Positions 8,338-17,416 of a stretch of DNA of 64,000 nt are shown here, one piece after another. A program made the position numbers and the translations under genes. The stretch's first letter is position 1. The number at the start of each line of letters is the position of its first letter. The notes under the pieces were generated by a model. It was not told the DNA's origin and did not search any database. It was given only the letters and a program-made list of their open reading frames with translations. Source of the stretch: CAVUNY01 sp963768585 (lineage in GTDB: Bacteria > Chloroflexota > Anaerolineae > Anaerolineales > Anaerolineaceae); contig CAVYIF010000013.1 in the NCBI GenBank assembly GCA_963768585.1, forward strand, positions 434,001 through 498,000, read 5' to 3'.

Positions 8338-9504
8338 ATGCGTAAGTTTAAAATGTTGAGCATCATTTTAGTAGTCGCCGTTTTTGCAAGTCTTTTGGGG
8401 GCTTGCTCTCCTGCCGCCTCTGGCGGTGAAGTTAAGATTGCAATTCTGGCACCGCTTTCCGGTCCGGTACCTACCTTCGGCGTTTCGACGCGCGATGGCG
8501 CCTTGTTGGCAATCGAAGAATGGAATGCCAAGGGCGGTGTGCTTGGTATGAAAATTACCCCCATTGTTGAAGACAGCCAGTGCACGCCTGATCCAGCTGT
8601 GAACGCGGCAAACAAGGTCATCAACCAGGATAAGGTAAAGTTTATTATCGGCGAAGTTTGTTCGAAGGCTTCCATTCCTATTTCCGACATTGCCGACAAA
8701 GCCAAGGTACTTATGGTTTCCCCTACATCGACAAATCCGGATGTAACAGTTAACCCCGATGGGACAACCAAACCATACATCTACCGCGCCTGCTTCATCG
8801 ATCCCTTCCAGGGTTTGGTCGCCGCCAAATTTGCCTGGGATACTTTGCAAGCCAAAACAGCTTTCCTCATGGTAGATCAGGCGAATGACTATGTCAAAGG
8901 CCTTTCATCGAATTTTGAAAGTGCATTTACCAAGCTTGGTGGCAAGATTGTAGGCAATGAATCCTACACCGCAAGCGACACCGATTTTGGCGCGATCCTG
9001 GCCAAAGTCGCGGATGCCAAACCCGATCTCGTTTACTTGCCCGATTACTACCAGGTTGTCAACCTGGCGACCAAACAGGCCAAGGAAAAGGGCATCACGG
9101 CTACCTTTATGGGCGGCGACGGATGGGACTCATCTGACCTTGATCTTCAGGCTGCGGATGGCGGTTATTACACCAACCATTATTCCCCGGATGACTCTGG
9201 CCCGGTTGTAGTCAACTTTTTGAAGGCTTATGGCGATAAATACAAAGATGACAAAGGCGCCCCAGTGGTTCCAGATGCTTTAGCTGCGTTGGCCTATGAC
9301 GCCACAAATTTGGCTATCCAGGCGATCAACGATGCTGGCACAGCCACGGACACTGATAAGGTCCGTGCCGCCATGGATAAGATTTCTTATGCTGGCGTTA
9401 CTGGCAAAATCACCATGGATGCCCAGCACGACCCGATTAAATCGGCCGTCATTCTGCAGGTAAAGAGTGGCAAAATTAACTACGTTACCACCGTGGCTCC
9501 GTAA
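8338..9504 (+). CDS. livK: branched-chain amino-acid-type ABC transporter substrate-binding lipoprotein
   Basis: A 388-residue periplasmic-binding protein of the LivJ/LivK (Leu/Ile/Val-binding) type. A signal peptide ends in the lipobox LLGAC with the lipidated Cys at residue 23, so it is a surface-anchored lipoprotein. The mature domain begins VKIAILAPLSGP, as in this family, and keeps a disulphide-type Cys pair. A strong GAGGAG site precedes the ATG. It heads a livKHMGF operon. Ligand is not decided by sequence: members bind branched-chain amino acids, amides, urea or aromatic acids. Confidence 0.93.
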   Translation: MRKFKMLSIILVVAVFASLLGACSPAASGGEVKIAILAPLSGPVPTFGVSTRDGALLAIEEWNAKGGVLGMKITPIVEDSQCTPDPAVNAANKVINQDKVKFIIGEVCSKASIPISDIADKAKVLMVSPTSTNPDVTVNPDGTTKPYIYRACFIDPFQGLVAAKFAWDTLQAKTAFLMVDQANDYVKGLSSNFESAFTKLGGKIVGNESYTASDTDFGAILAKVADAKPDLVYLPDYYQVVNLATKQAKEKGITATFMGGDGWDSSDLDLQAADGGYYTNHYSPDDSGPVVVNFLKAYGDKYKDDKGAPVVPDALAALAYDATNLAIQAINDAGTATDTDKVRAAMDKISYAGVTGKITMDAQHDPIKSAVILQVKSGKINYVTTVAP

Positions 9505-9524
9505 TTCATAGTATCTTTTTTGTA

Positions 9525-9557
9525 AATGGAGGGAGGGAAAACCTCCCTCCCTCCATT
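9525..9557 (+). terminator. strong hairpin between livK and livH
   Basis: A perfect 13-bp stem (9525-9537 with 9545-9557) with a 7-base loop stands in the 91-bp gap after livK. There is no T tract, so it is more likely an mRNA-stabilising or partially attenuating element that lets the binding protein be made in excess over the permease than a full terminator. Confidence 0.7.
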
Positions 9558-9595
9558 GATTATGTTGAAATGCTGCCTTCGGAGGCATTTTATCG

Positions 9596-10681
9596 ATGCA
9601 AAAAACCATTATTTCAACGGAAAAAATACAAAACCCGGCCTTGCTTTGGTTCCTTCACCACATCGGTCAGGGTTTTCTTTTAATTCTCGCATTAATTACG
9701 GCAATTGTTCTCGGAATTAATATCATTCAAACACCAACCTTGTTTGCCCAGATGGTGATCACTGGGCTTCAATTGGGGTTTGTATACGCTTTAATTGCAC
9801 TTGGATACACCATGGTTTATGGCATCGTGAAATTAATCAATTTTGCGCACGGTGATATTTTTATGGTGGGTTCCTTCGTAAGCTTTTATGCGATCACACA
9901 TTTTAATCTCCACCGCTGGCCGGCAAATGTATTTCCTGGAATGAATGAATTGCTGGTGGTTGTGATTGGTACGCTAACTGTTATTTTGCTTTCTATGCTG
10001 GTTTGTGTGCTGTTGGCTATTACGATTGAACGAGTAGCTTACAAACCTTTACGTGATGCTCCGCGTATTGCAGCACTGATCACTGCGATCGGGGTTTCCT
10101 TTTTCCTTGAATATTTTGGGGCGCTAAATTTTGTTTTTTCACCTCGTTTCATCCCATATCAGCGTCCTTTCGAAGTTGTTACTGTAAGCCTGGCAGGCGG
10201 AGAAATTACCTTCTCCAATATTGCAATTATCATCATGGTGGCATCCATACTTGTTCAGATTCTTCTCCAGTTTATTGTCCATCGTACAAAGATCGGTATC
10301 GCCATGCGCGCTACCTCCTTTGATAAACAAGCAGCCCGTTTGATGGGAATCAATGTGGACGGGATCATATCCTTCACCTTCGCAATTGGTTCAGCATTTG
10401 CCGGAATGGGAGGCGTATTATATGCAATCGCTTATCCCTCCATCTACTCTCAGATGGGTATTTTACCGGGCTTAAAAGCATTTGTAGCCGCTGTCCTCGG
10501 TGGTATTGGAAGTATTCCCGGTGCGTTTGTGGGCGCGTTAATCATGGGCCAGGCGGAAGCCCTCACCATGGGTTTTATCTCGACCCCTATGCGCGATGCG
10601 GTTGCGTTTACCATCCTGATTATCGTGCTGCTGGTCAAACCAACAGGTATTTTTGGTGAGCCAGAAAAAGAAAAGGCATAG
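9596..10681 (+). CDS. livH: LivH-type ABC transporter permease
   Basis: A 361-residue inner-membrane permease of the branched-chain amino-acid ABC importer family. Typical blocks are GYTMVYGIVKLINFAHGD after the second membrane segment and the cytoplasmic coupling region AMRATSFDKQAARLMGINVD, which contacts the ATPases. The N-terminus has about 30 extra residues before the first core helix. GGAGG lies about 10 bases upstream of the ATG, and the stop is 9 bases before livM. Confidence 0.92.
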   Translation: MQKTIISTEKIQNPALLWFLHHIGQGFLLILALITAIVLGINIIQTPTLFAQMVITGLQLGFVYALIALGYTMVYGIVKLINFAHGDIFMVGSFVSFYAITHFNLHRWPANVFPGMNELLVVVIGTLTVILLSMLVCVLLAITIERVAYKPLRDAPRIAALITAIGVSFFLEYFGALNFVFSPRFIPYQRPFEVVTVSLAGGEITFSNIAIIIMVASILVQILLQFIVHRTKIGIAMRATSFDKQAARLMGINVDGIISFTFAIGSAFAGMGGVLYAIAYPSIYSQMGILPGLKAFVAAVLGGIGSIPGAFVGALIMGQAEALTMGFISTPMRDAVAFTILIIVLLVKPTGIFGEPEKEKA

Positions 10682-10690
10682 GAGCCTACA

Positions 10691-12048
10691 ATGCAACTGG
10701 ATTTTCTGCTTATCTCCATTGTAAAAATAGTCGCAATTATTGCCTATCTCTATGGACTTCTAAAGTTTATGGGGCATCCGAAGCTATGGGTGAAAATCGT
10801 GGGGGTTGTCGGATCGTTCGCAATCATCCAATTGGCGCTAACCCCTCTGTTTGGTATGGATGCAATTTTATCTTCCTTCGACAGCGGCTTGCTGTTCCAA
10901 TCCATTTCTATGGCGATGGTTGCCCTGGGATTGAATTTGATTTATGGTTTTAATGGTCAATTCAGCCTTGGCCAATTTGGTTTTTATGGGATCGGCGCCT
11001 ATTGTTCAGCCGATATCACTTATCGTTGGGTTAATGGAGATGCCCGAGGCTTGCTGGTCGTTGGAATTGGCACAACATTAGGCGCATTAATGATCTGGTT
11101 GGTGGGTAAATGGCTGAGAAATTACCGGCGCGTTCCTGTCCTTTCTTCTTTCACCATTTATCTTGTCGGCAGCCTCATTGCTGGGGTAATCGCTGTCGCC
11201 ATCGCGAATTTTCTGAACCCTTTTATTTCACCACTATTAGGCACCGTAAGCACGCCGGGTGTCCTTGCCACCGGAATACCCCTTCAAATCGTCTTCTTTA
11301 TGGCTGTGGTCTTTGCCGGTATTTTCGCCGCGGAGATCAGCTTTTTATTCGGTTTGCCAGTGCTTTCGTTAGGTAGCGATTATTTTGGCATCGCCACCCT
11401 CGGTTTTGTGATTGTGGTCAACACGTTAATGGTCAACTCAGACACCATCCTGCCTTTCCCCGAAATGAAAGGTGGGCGCGGCATGCTTGGTATTCCCCAA
11501 TTGACTACCTGGTTTTGGGCGTTCTTCTTTTAATCGTGGTCATCATTATCATGCGTAATGTGATCCATTCAAGTACCGGTCGTGCCATACTCTCAGTGCG
11601 TGAGGATGAAACCGCTGCTAAAGCGATGGGGATTGATATCGCTGGCACCAAACTTCTAACGTTCGTGATCGGTAGTTTGTTTGCCGGCCTGGCAGGTGGT
11701 GTTTATGCTCATTTCATCGGATTCCTCAGCCCTGGCACATTTAGTTTCCTTGTTAGTTTCAATCCATTGATTATCGTCGTGTTCGGTGGATTGGGCAGTA
11801 TGAGCGGAACAATTGCCGCCTCGTTTGGATGGATCTTTTTCCTCGAAGGTTTGCTTCGGGTCATTCTAGGTCAATTGGGAACCGATGCCCCTACCTGGCG
11901 CTATGTTCTCTATCCGATGACTTTGCTTCTGTTAATGCTGGTGCGCCCACAGGGCTTATTGGGGTCGGTCGAATGGGGGTTCTTAAAGGCGAAAGAGGCA
12001 GTTACCCGTCCCATAGCTAAATCATCAACTCCAACTACGATAGAATGA
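10691..12048 (+). CDS. livM: LivM-type ABC transporter permease, split by a one-base frameshift
   Basis: Second permease of the importer, read here as two frames: 10691-11533 (280 residues, stop TAA) and the continuation 11515-12048. The first part carries GLNLIYGFNGQFSLGQFGF and GSDYFGIATLGFVIVV; the second carries STGRAILSVREDETAAKAMGID, the cytoplasmic coupling loop. They belong to one protein. Adding one T to the T4 run at 11528-11531 (or a -1 slip there) joins them in frame as FFFLIVV, giving a permease of about 452 residues. The second frame has no ribosome site of its own. Sequencing error is the simplest reading; see findings. Confidence 0.85.
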
Positions 12049-12061
12049 GGCGGTGAACAAG

Positions 12062-12868
12062 ATGAGTGACCAAAATTTATCCTCAATCGAGACCGTGCTC
12101 AACGTAAATGGTCTGACAAAATTATTCGGCGGATTAAAGGCGGTTAATAATTTCGATATTACCCTTAAGCAGGGCGATTTAGCTGGACTGATTGGTCCTA
12201 ATGGGGCCGGTAAGACTACCGTATTTAATATGATAACTGGCCTATATCAGCCTACAGACGGCGAGATCACTTTACTGGGAGACAGAATAACCGGCCTGGA
12301 GCCATATGAAATTACCCGACTGGGAATTGGCCGCACTTTTCAAAATATTCGCCTTTTTCAAAATTTAACCGTATTAGATAATGTACGAATTGCCTACCAT
12401 TACCACGCCGGGTACAGTATGCTCGATAGCATCCTGCGCAATTCAAAATTCGCTGCTAAGGAAAATGAATTGAGCGAAAACGCTCACGAATTCCTTGAAA
12501 TATTCAAATTGGGGGGAATTAAAAACGAACTTGCAAAAAATTTACCTTATGGTGAGCAGCGGCGGGTAGAAATTGCGCGCGCCCTCGCAACCAATCCCCG
12601 CTTACTTTTACTGGACGAACCGGCAGCTGGCATGAATCCGCGCGAGATTGTTCAATTGATGGAACTAATCCATTTTATTCGTGACCATTTTAATTTGACC
12701 ATTCTGTTAATCGAGCACCAAATGCGAGTAGTCATGGGAATTTGCGAACACATCACCGTAATGGATTTTGGTGAAGTAATCGCACGAGGCGACCCTCGTG
12801 AAATCCAGCAGAATGAACGAGTTGTTGAAGCCTATTTAGGCAAGGGAGCCACGGTCAATGCTGCTTGA
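12062..12868 (+). CDS. livG: LivG-type ABC transporter ATPase
   Basis: One of the two cytoplasmic ATPases of the importer, about 268 residues. Walker A is GPNGAGKTT and Walker B is LLLLDEPAAGMNP. The family-specific GRTFQNIRLFQNLTVLDNV and the C-terminal LIEHQMRVVMGICEHITVMDFG place it with LivG. An in-frame GTG at 12053 is only 2 bases from GAGG; the ATG at 12062 has a better spacing of 11 and I prefer it. Its end overlaps livF by 11 bases. Confidence 0.92.
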   Translation: MSDQNLSSIETVLNVNGLTKLFGGLKAVNNFDITLKQGDLAGLIGPNGAGKTTVFNMITGLYQPTDGEITLLGDRITGLEPYEITRLGIGRTFQNIRLFQNLTVLDNVRIAYHYHAGYSMLDSILRNSKFAAKENELSENAHEFLEIFKLGGIKNELAKNLPYGEQRRVEIARALATNPRLLLLDEPAAGMNPREIVQLMELIHFIRDHFNLTILLIEHQMRVVMGICEHITVMDFGEVIARGDPREIQQNERVVEAYLGKGATVNAA

Positions 12869-13564
12869 AGTAGAAGATCTTAACGTATATTATGGTGCGA
12901 TTCATGCCATTCAAGGGGTGTCATTCAACATTGAACAGGGTGAGATTGTCACCTTAATTGGTGCAAATGGTGCTGGAAAATCCACCACACTGCGTACAAT
13001 TTCAGGTTTATTGCGCTCCAGGACGGGCGCAATAAAATTCAATGACCAAAATATCTCCGTGACTCCTCCCGAACAGATTGTAAAGCTGGGTATCAGCCAT
13101 GTGCCGGAAGGACGAAAAATATTCTCTCCGCTATCTGTTCGCGAAAACCTGGAAATGGGCGCCTATACACGCAGCAATCCTGCCGAAATCCGGGCGTCGA
13201 TGGAGAAAGTATTCGCAAGCTTTCCACGGTTAAAGAAAGAATTAACCAGTTAGGAGGAACCCTTTCCGGGGGGGAACAGCAAATGTTGGCTACCGGACGC
13301 GGTTTGATGTCTCGCCCTTCCCTGCTCCTCCTGGATGAACCTTCAATGGGCTTAAGCCCATTGTTGGTCGAAGAAATTTTCCGGATTATTCAGGAAATCA
13401 ACAAAGAAGGTACCAGTATTCTATTGGTAGAGCAAAACGCCTCGATGGCTCTCTCCATTGCTCATCGTGCTTACGTGCTGGAAACTGGCCGGATTGTACT
13501 TTCTGGTCCTGCCAAGGAAGTTGCCAACAACCCGCAGGTAAAAGTGGCTTACCTGGGAATGTAA
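12858..13564 (+). CDS. livF: LivF-type ABC transporter ATPase, split by a one-base frameshift
   Basis: Second ATPase of the importer. The first frame (12858-13253) holds Walker A GANGAGKST and VPEGRKIFSPLSVRENL, then stops early. The Walker B LLLLDEPSMGLSP and C-terminal domain continue in another frame to 13564. Reading the second frame upstream of its first Met recovers the missing RINQLGGTLSGGEQQ, including the ABC signature. Restoring one G next to the single G at 13235 gives the expected PRLKERINQLGG and a 235-residue protein of normal length. As given, the gene could not make a working ATPase. Confidence 0.85.
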
Positions 13565-13586
13565 AATTGTGACATCGAATAAAGAA

Positions 13587-13626
13587 AATCGGGCTCAACC
13601 AAACTAAGGTTCAGCCTGATTTTTTT
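13587..13626 (+). terminator. intrinsic terminator of the liv operon
   Basis: An imperfect 14-bp stem (13587-13600 with 13608-13621; one mismatch and one G-U pair) is followed by a T run to 13626. It lies 22 bases after livF and closes the operon before guaB. Confidence 0.8.
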
Positions 13627-13683
13627 ATGGTATCATACGGCATTCTAATTGTTCAGACAAACAATAAATAATCCAGAGGATAT

Positions 13684-15168
13684 ATGAACGAAGAATTATT
13701 CCAATCCCAAGATTCACTTACCTTTGATGATATTCTGATCGTACCTGGATATAGTGAGATTTTACCTGCCGATGTCGATGTTTCGGCACAGCTGACACAA
13801 AACATCCGACTGAAAGTCCCCATCATGTCTGCAGCAATGGATACAGTCACCGATTCGAGCATGGCCATCGCCCTGGCTCGTGAAGGTGGAATTGGCATCA
13901 TTCATCGCAATATGTCCCCGGAAGAACAATCACAAGAAGTCGATAAGGTGAAAAGATCTGAATCCGGTATGATCAGCAATCCTATAACGCTCCTGCCAGA
14001 CGCCAGTCTGCAGGATGCGGAGGATCTCATGTCGCGTTTTCGAATCAGTGGCGTTCCGATTATAGATGGGCCTCAAGGCAAATTGGTCGGGATTTTAACC
14101 AATCGGGATACACGCTTTATTGAATCCTCTGATTTATATCGTCCGGTTAGTGAATTTATGACCAGCGAAGGGTTAATCACTGCGGAAGTTGGAACCACCC
14201 TCGAACAGGCCAAGTCGATTTTGCAAAAACATCGTATCGAAAAGCTCCCATTGGTAGACGAAAATGGAATTTTAAAAGGCTTGATTACGGTCAAAGATAT
14301 TCAGAAAAAGCGTGATTATCCCAATGCAACCGTGGATCTGCGCGGTCGCTTGATGTGCGGCGCGGCAGTTGGTGTGGGTCCTGATTTAGAAATGCGTGCT
14401 AACCTTTTAATCGATAAAGGCATCGACGTGTTAGTTATCGATACGGCACACGGTCATTCAGCTGGAGTGATAAAGGCCATTCAACGCATCAAAAATAATT
14501 GGCCTCAGATCCCGCTAATCGCAGGGAATGTCGTCACACCAGAAGGGACGATTGCGTTAATTAAAGCCGGGGTAAATGGCGTAAAAATTGGGGTTGGCGC
14601 CGGATCTATATGCACTACCCGGATTATTTCAGGGGCAGGCATGCCGCAGATGTCTGCAATATTTAACTGTGCCAGGGCAGCCCAACCTTATGATGTACCT
14701 GTTATCGCAGACGGTGGAATTAAATATTCAGGGGATATGGTTAAAGCGATTGCAGCCGGTGCGGATGTGGTTATGCTGGGGAGCTTGTTAGCAGCGCTTG
14801 ACGAAGCCCCGGGTGAAGTAGTTTTATACGAAGGCAGGCGTTTCAAAGAATATCGAGGGATGGGCAGTCTGGGAGCTATGCAGGGCTACGGCAAAGACCG
14901 CTATGGTACCGGACAGGGTAAAACTGGAAAATTGGTGCCTGAGGGCGTCGAAGGCATGGTTCCTTACAAGGGACTATTAGGCGATTTTATTTACCAGTTG
15001 GTCGGAGGGCTTCGCTCGGGTATGGGCTATGCTGGGGCAAGCAGCTTGAACGATTTAAAAACTCGCACAAAATTAACCCGCATCACCCATGCTGGCCTGC
15101 TTGAAAGTCATCCCCATAGTATAACAATCACCCGTGAAGCGCCGAACTATCAGCGCGGCGAATCATAA
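13684..15168 (+). CDS. guaB: inosine-5'-monophosphate dehydrogenase
   Basis: A 494-residue enzyme that oxidises IMP to XMP with NAD, the committed step to guanine nucleotides. N-terminal LTFDDILIVPGYSE, two CBS domains (about residues 95-210), the catalytic-Cys loop GAGSICTTR, the flap MGSLGAMQGYGKDRY and EGVEGMVPYKG are all present. Length is normal. One change from the usual loop is Ala for Pro before GSICTTR. It sits alone behind a terminator and AGAGGA ribosome site. Confidence 0.97.
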   Translation: MNEELFQSQDSLTFDDILIVPGYSEILPADVDVSAQLTQNIRLKVPIMSAAMDTVTDSSMAIALAREGGIGIIHRNMSPEEQSQEVDKVKRSESGMISNPITLLPDASLQDAEDLMSRFRISGVPIIDGPQGKLVGILTNRDTRFIESSDLYRPVSEFMTSEGLITAEVGTTLEQAKSILQKHRIEKLPLVDENGILKGLITVKDIQKKRDYPNATVDLRGRLMCGAAVGVGPDLEMRANLLIDKGIDVLVIDTAHGHSAGVIKAIQRIKNNWPQIPLIAGNVVTPEGTIALIKAGVNGVKIGVGAGSICTTRIISGAGMPQMSAIFNCARAAQPYDVPVIADGGIKYSGDMVKAIAAGADVVMLGSLLAALDEAPGEVVLYEGRRFKEYRGMGSLGAMQGYGKDRYGTGQGKTGKLVPEGVEGMVPYKGLLGDFIYQLVGGLRSGMGYAGASSLNDLKTRTKLTRITHAGLLESHPHSITITREAPNYQRGES

Positions 15169-15177
15169 AGTACTAAT

Positions 15178-15220
15178 CAATTACATTCCGAATAGCATTT
15201 ATTTATTTTGTATGTAATTG
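15178..15220. repeat. inverted repeat in the guaB-aminotransferase gap
   Basis: CAATTACAT (15178-15186) and ATGTAATTG (15212-15220) are perfect inverted 9-mers separated by 25 AT-rich bases, just after guaB. No T run follows, so it could be an operator or weak terminator; role undecided. Confidence 0.4.
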
Positions 15221-15316
15221 GCTATACGCAATAAAAAATACCGGAACCTCTTACAAGATTAATAATTTCAATTACAATAGATGAAACGATTCGTGAATTT
15301 CCTTAATAAGGTAAAT

Positions 15317-16600
15317 ATGTCTAAAGAAAACTATCAGCTTTCAGACCTGGCAATCCATGGCGGGCGCCCTGCCCGAAGAGTGCCTGACCCCGCAATTTAT
15401 CCAGGGGGTATGTTAATTGGCGAGGAAGAAGAACATGCCGTGATCGAAGTAATCCGTTCTAAACGGCTGTTTCGTTATTATGGGCCAAACCCGGGGCCTT
15501 CCAAGGCTGAACAATTGGAGCAGGAGTTTGGAAAATACACTGGTGCCAAATTCACCCTTGCGGTAACTTCCTGCACTGCCGCATTAATCTGTGGTCTCCT
15601 GGGCCTCGATGTTGGCCCAGGAGACGAAGTGATTGTCCCAGCTTACACCTGGATTGCTACGGCGGAAGCCGTTTTGGCGGTCGGGGCGGTCCCCGTGGTT
15701 GCTGAGGTGGATGATACTCTCACTCTGGATCCCAAGGATATCGAAAATCACATTTCGCGCCATACGAAAGCCATCATTGTCGTCCACATGCGGGGTGTAC
15801 CAGCCCAGATGGATGAGATTATGGCGATTTCTCAAAAGCATGAAATCCCGGTTTTAGAAGATGTAGCCCAGGCTAACGGCGCATCCTACCACGGAGTGAA
15901 ACTGGGCACCCTGGGCGACGTTGGGTGTTTTAGCCTGCAGTTTAACAAGGTGATTACCTCCGGTGAGGGCGGATTGATCATCACCAATAACCCCCGGGTA
16001 TGGAAGCGTGCGGTAATGTATCATGATCCCGTTGCTGGCCGTCGCTATGAAATACCAGACGACGAAACACTCTGGGGGGTTAATTTTCGCATGCCAGAAT
16101 TGACCGCAGCCGTGGCTTGCGTTCAACTGGATAAATTAAATGGCTTGCTCGCTTTGTTGCGCGCCAGAAAACAAATGCTGGTAGAGGGAATCGCCCCCTA
16201 CTTACCATCTTCTGGTTTAACCTTTCAACGCTTGCCTGACCCAGCTGGAGATAACGCAATCTCGTTAATCATGATGGCTCGCGATCATTCACAGGCGCTC
16301 AGATTGACCCAAGCACTATCTGCGGAAAATATCGGTGCTTCGGTAATTTATCATCCGGACGTCACGGATTACCACATCTACACGCATTGGGTGCCAATCG
16401 TAAACCACCGGCAGTGGAGCGGTGAATCCAGCCCCTGGCAATGGGCGCACAATATTCCAGAATATACACCGGAGACCTGCCCGAAAACCCTCGATCTATT
16501 GGGTAGGGCGATACATGTGAATATCAATCCACTCAGCACAAACCAGGATATTGAGGAAACAATCGAAGGTTTTAGTAAAGTCATTTCACTTTTAGCCTGA
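15317..16600 (+). CDS. DegT/DnrJ/EryC1/StrS-family PLP aminotransferase
   Basis: About 427 residues of the sugar-aminotransferase family, which transfers an amino group to keto sugars or related carbonyls using PLP. The cofactor Lys is in LQFNKVITSGEGG, preceded by LEDVAQANGASY for the PLP-binding Asp; GDEVIVPAYTWIATAEAV is also typical. An upstream in-frame ATG at 15281 lacks a ribosome site, while 15317 has AAGG 7 bases before it. No nucleotide-sugar or glycosyltransferase genes are adjacent. Its substrate is unknown, and a role with the sugar-acid genes downstream is only suggested by position. Confidence 0.88.
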   Translation: MSKENYQLSDLAIHGGRPARRVPDPAIYPGGMLIGEEEEHAVIEVIRSKRLFRYYGPNPGPSKAEQLEQEFGKYTGAKFTLAVTSCTAALICGLLGLDVGPGDEVIVPAYTWIATAEAVLAVGAVPVVAEVDDTLTLDPKDIENHISRHTKAIIVVHMRGVPAQMDEIMAISQKHEIPVLEDVAQANGASYHGVKLGTLGDVGCFSLQFNKVITSGEGGLIITNNPRVWKRAVMYHDPVAGRRYEIPDDETLWGVNFRMPELTAAVACVQLDKLNGLLALLRARKQMLVEGIAPYLPSSGLTFQRLPDPAGDNAISLIMMARDHSQALRLTQALSAENIGASVIYHPDVTDYHIYTHWVPIVNHRQWSGESSPWQWAHNIPEYTPETCPKTLDLLGRAIHVNINPLSTNQDIEETIEGFSKVISLLA

Positions 16601-16606
16601 AGGCAC

Positions 16607-16723
16607 ATGGCTACACGAATGTTCCGCACGAGATCTTTGTCTCTTCTGCTCATTGGTGTCGCAATCAACGGTTTGGGGTGCGATTCCAATCCATTTCGCG
16701 GCGGAAACCGGTGCGAATGTTAA
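16607..16723 (+). CDS. possible 38-residue lipoprotein-like small ORF
   Basis: A short frame begins 6 bases after the aminotransferase stop and ends overlapping the start of the next gene (ATGTTAA). It has basic residues, then a hydrophobic stretch LSLLLIGVAINGLGC, then a short polar Cys-containing tail. This resembles a lipoprotein signal with a minimal mature part, although the -3 position is not typical. It could be a real micro-lipoprotein, a coupling ORF for the next gene, or chance. Confidence 0.3.
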   Translation: MATRMFRTRSLSLLLIGVAINGLGCDSNPFRGGNRCEC

Positions 16724-17340
16724 AACTTCTAGAACTCTCAAGCCTCAGGATGAACTGGAAGGCGGCTTCCACCCTTATTGTTTCGAACTTTTTAATCGTT
16801 ATTGATCATTACCATGGGATTTTCCGCGAAAAATGGATGGATCACGCCTTCCTTTTTTTGGCTATTCCTGTGATCCTGGTCTTCATAGTTTACCGGCAGC
16901 CGCTGGCAGACTATGGTTTTCGTTTCGGAAACTGGAAGTCCGGGCTCCTGTTTACCATTGGCGGATGGATTTTCTTAACGATTGTCATGTTCTTTATCGC
17001 GCGGACCCCTGACTTTCAAGTTTATTATGGTGCGATTCGAGATAATCCCGCTCAGTTGATTTTCAAAAATGCAATGGATTTATTCGGATGGGAATTTGTT
17101 TTCCGCGGCCTTCTTCTGTTCACTTTATTACCCATTTGCGGTCCTTATGCGATCATTCTCCAGGCAGTGCCCTTCACAATTGCCCACTTTGGGAAACCAG
17201 AATTGGAAACGATCAGTTGTATTTTTGGTGGGACAATTTTTGGGTACATTGGATGGCGTACACGCTCATTCTTATACCCATTCCTCATCCATTGGTATTT
17301 GACCACGATTACCATTCTGCTCGCCAGGTCGTTTATGTAG
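16717..17340 (+). CDS. CPBP-family membrane protein with an altered active site
   Basis: About 207 residues with 6-7 membrane segments, of the CAAX-protease/bacteriocin-processing (Rce1-like) family. The three family motifs can be placed: WEFVFRG where EExxxR is usual, FTIAH (FxxxH) and HWYLT where HxxxN is common. The first Glu of the pair is Trp and the Asn is Thr, so catalysis is doubtful. The frame is open from a GTG at 16678; I chose ATG 16717, which overlaps the small ORF's stop, but 16753 is also possible. Fold assignment is moderate, activity uncertain. Confidence 0.7.
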   Translation: MLKLLELSSLRMNWKAASTLIVSNFLIVIDHYHGIFREKWMDHAFLFLAIPVILVFIVYRQPLADYGFRFGNWKSGLLFTIGGWIFLTIVMFFIARTPDFQVYYGAIRDNPAQLIFKNAMDLFGWEFVFRGLLLFTLLPICGPYAIILQAVPFTIAHFGKPELETISCIFGGTIFGYIGWRTRSFLYPFLIHWYLTTITILLARSFM

Positions 17341-17416
17341 GCTTTACCTTAAAAGGTTTTATTTTCGCACAGAGATGCCGTACAATAGGATTGAACACAT
17401 ATAACAAGGAGAAATA

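Noticed and set aside
8292..8780. A 162-codon minus-strand frame opposite livK
   Set aside because: It is antisense to a clearly coding lipoprotein gene, and its protein shows no family features.
11528..11531. Programmed -1 frameshifting in livM
   Set aside because: A slippery-looking run is present, but no stimulator was found, and similar lesions elsewhere make sequence error simpler.
11515..12048. A separate second permease gene
   Set aside because: The first codon is TTG without a ribosome site and the sequence continues livM exactly, so it is the second half of one gene.
13283..13564. A short independent ATPase gene
   Set aside because: It lacks Walker A and the signature; both are recovered upstream by one-base repair of livF.
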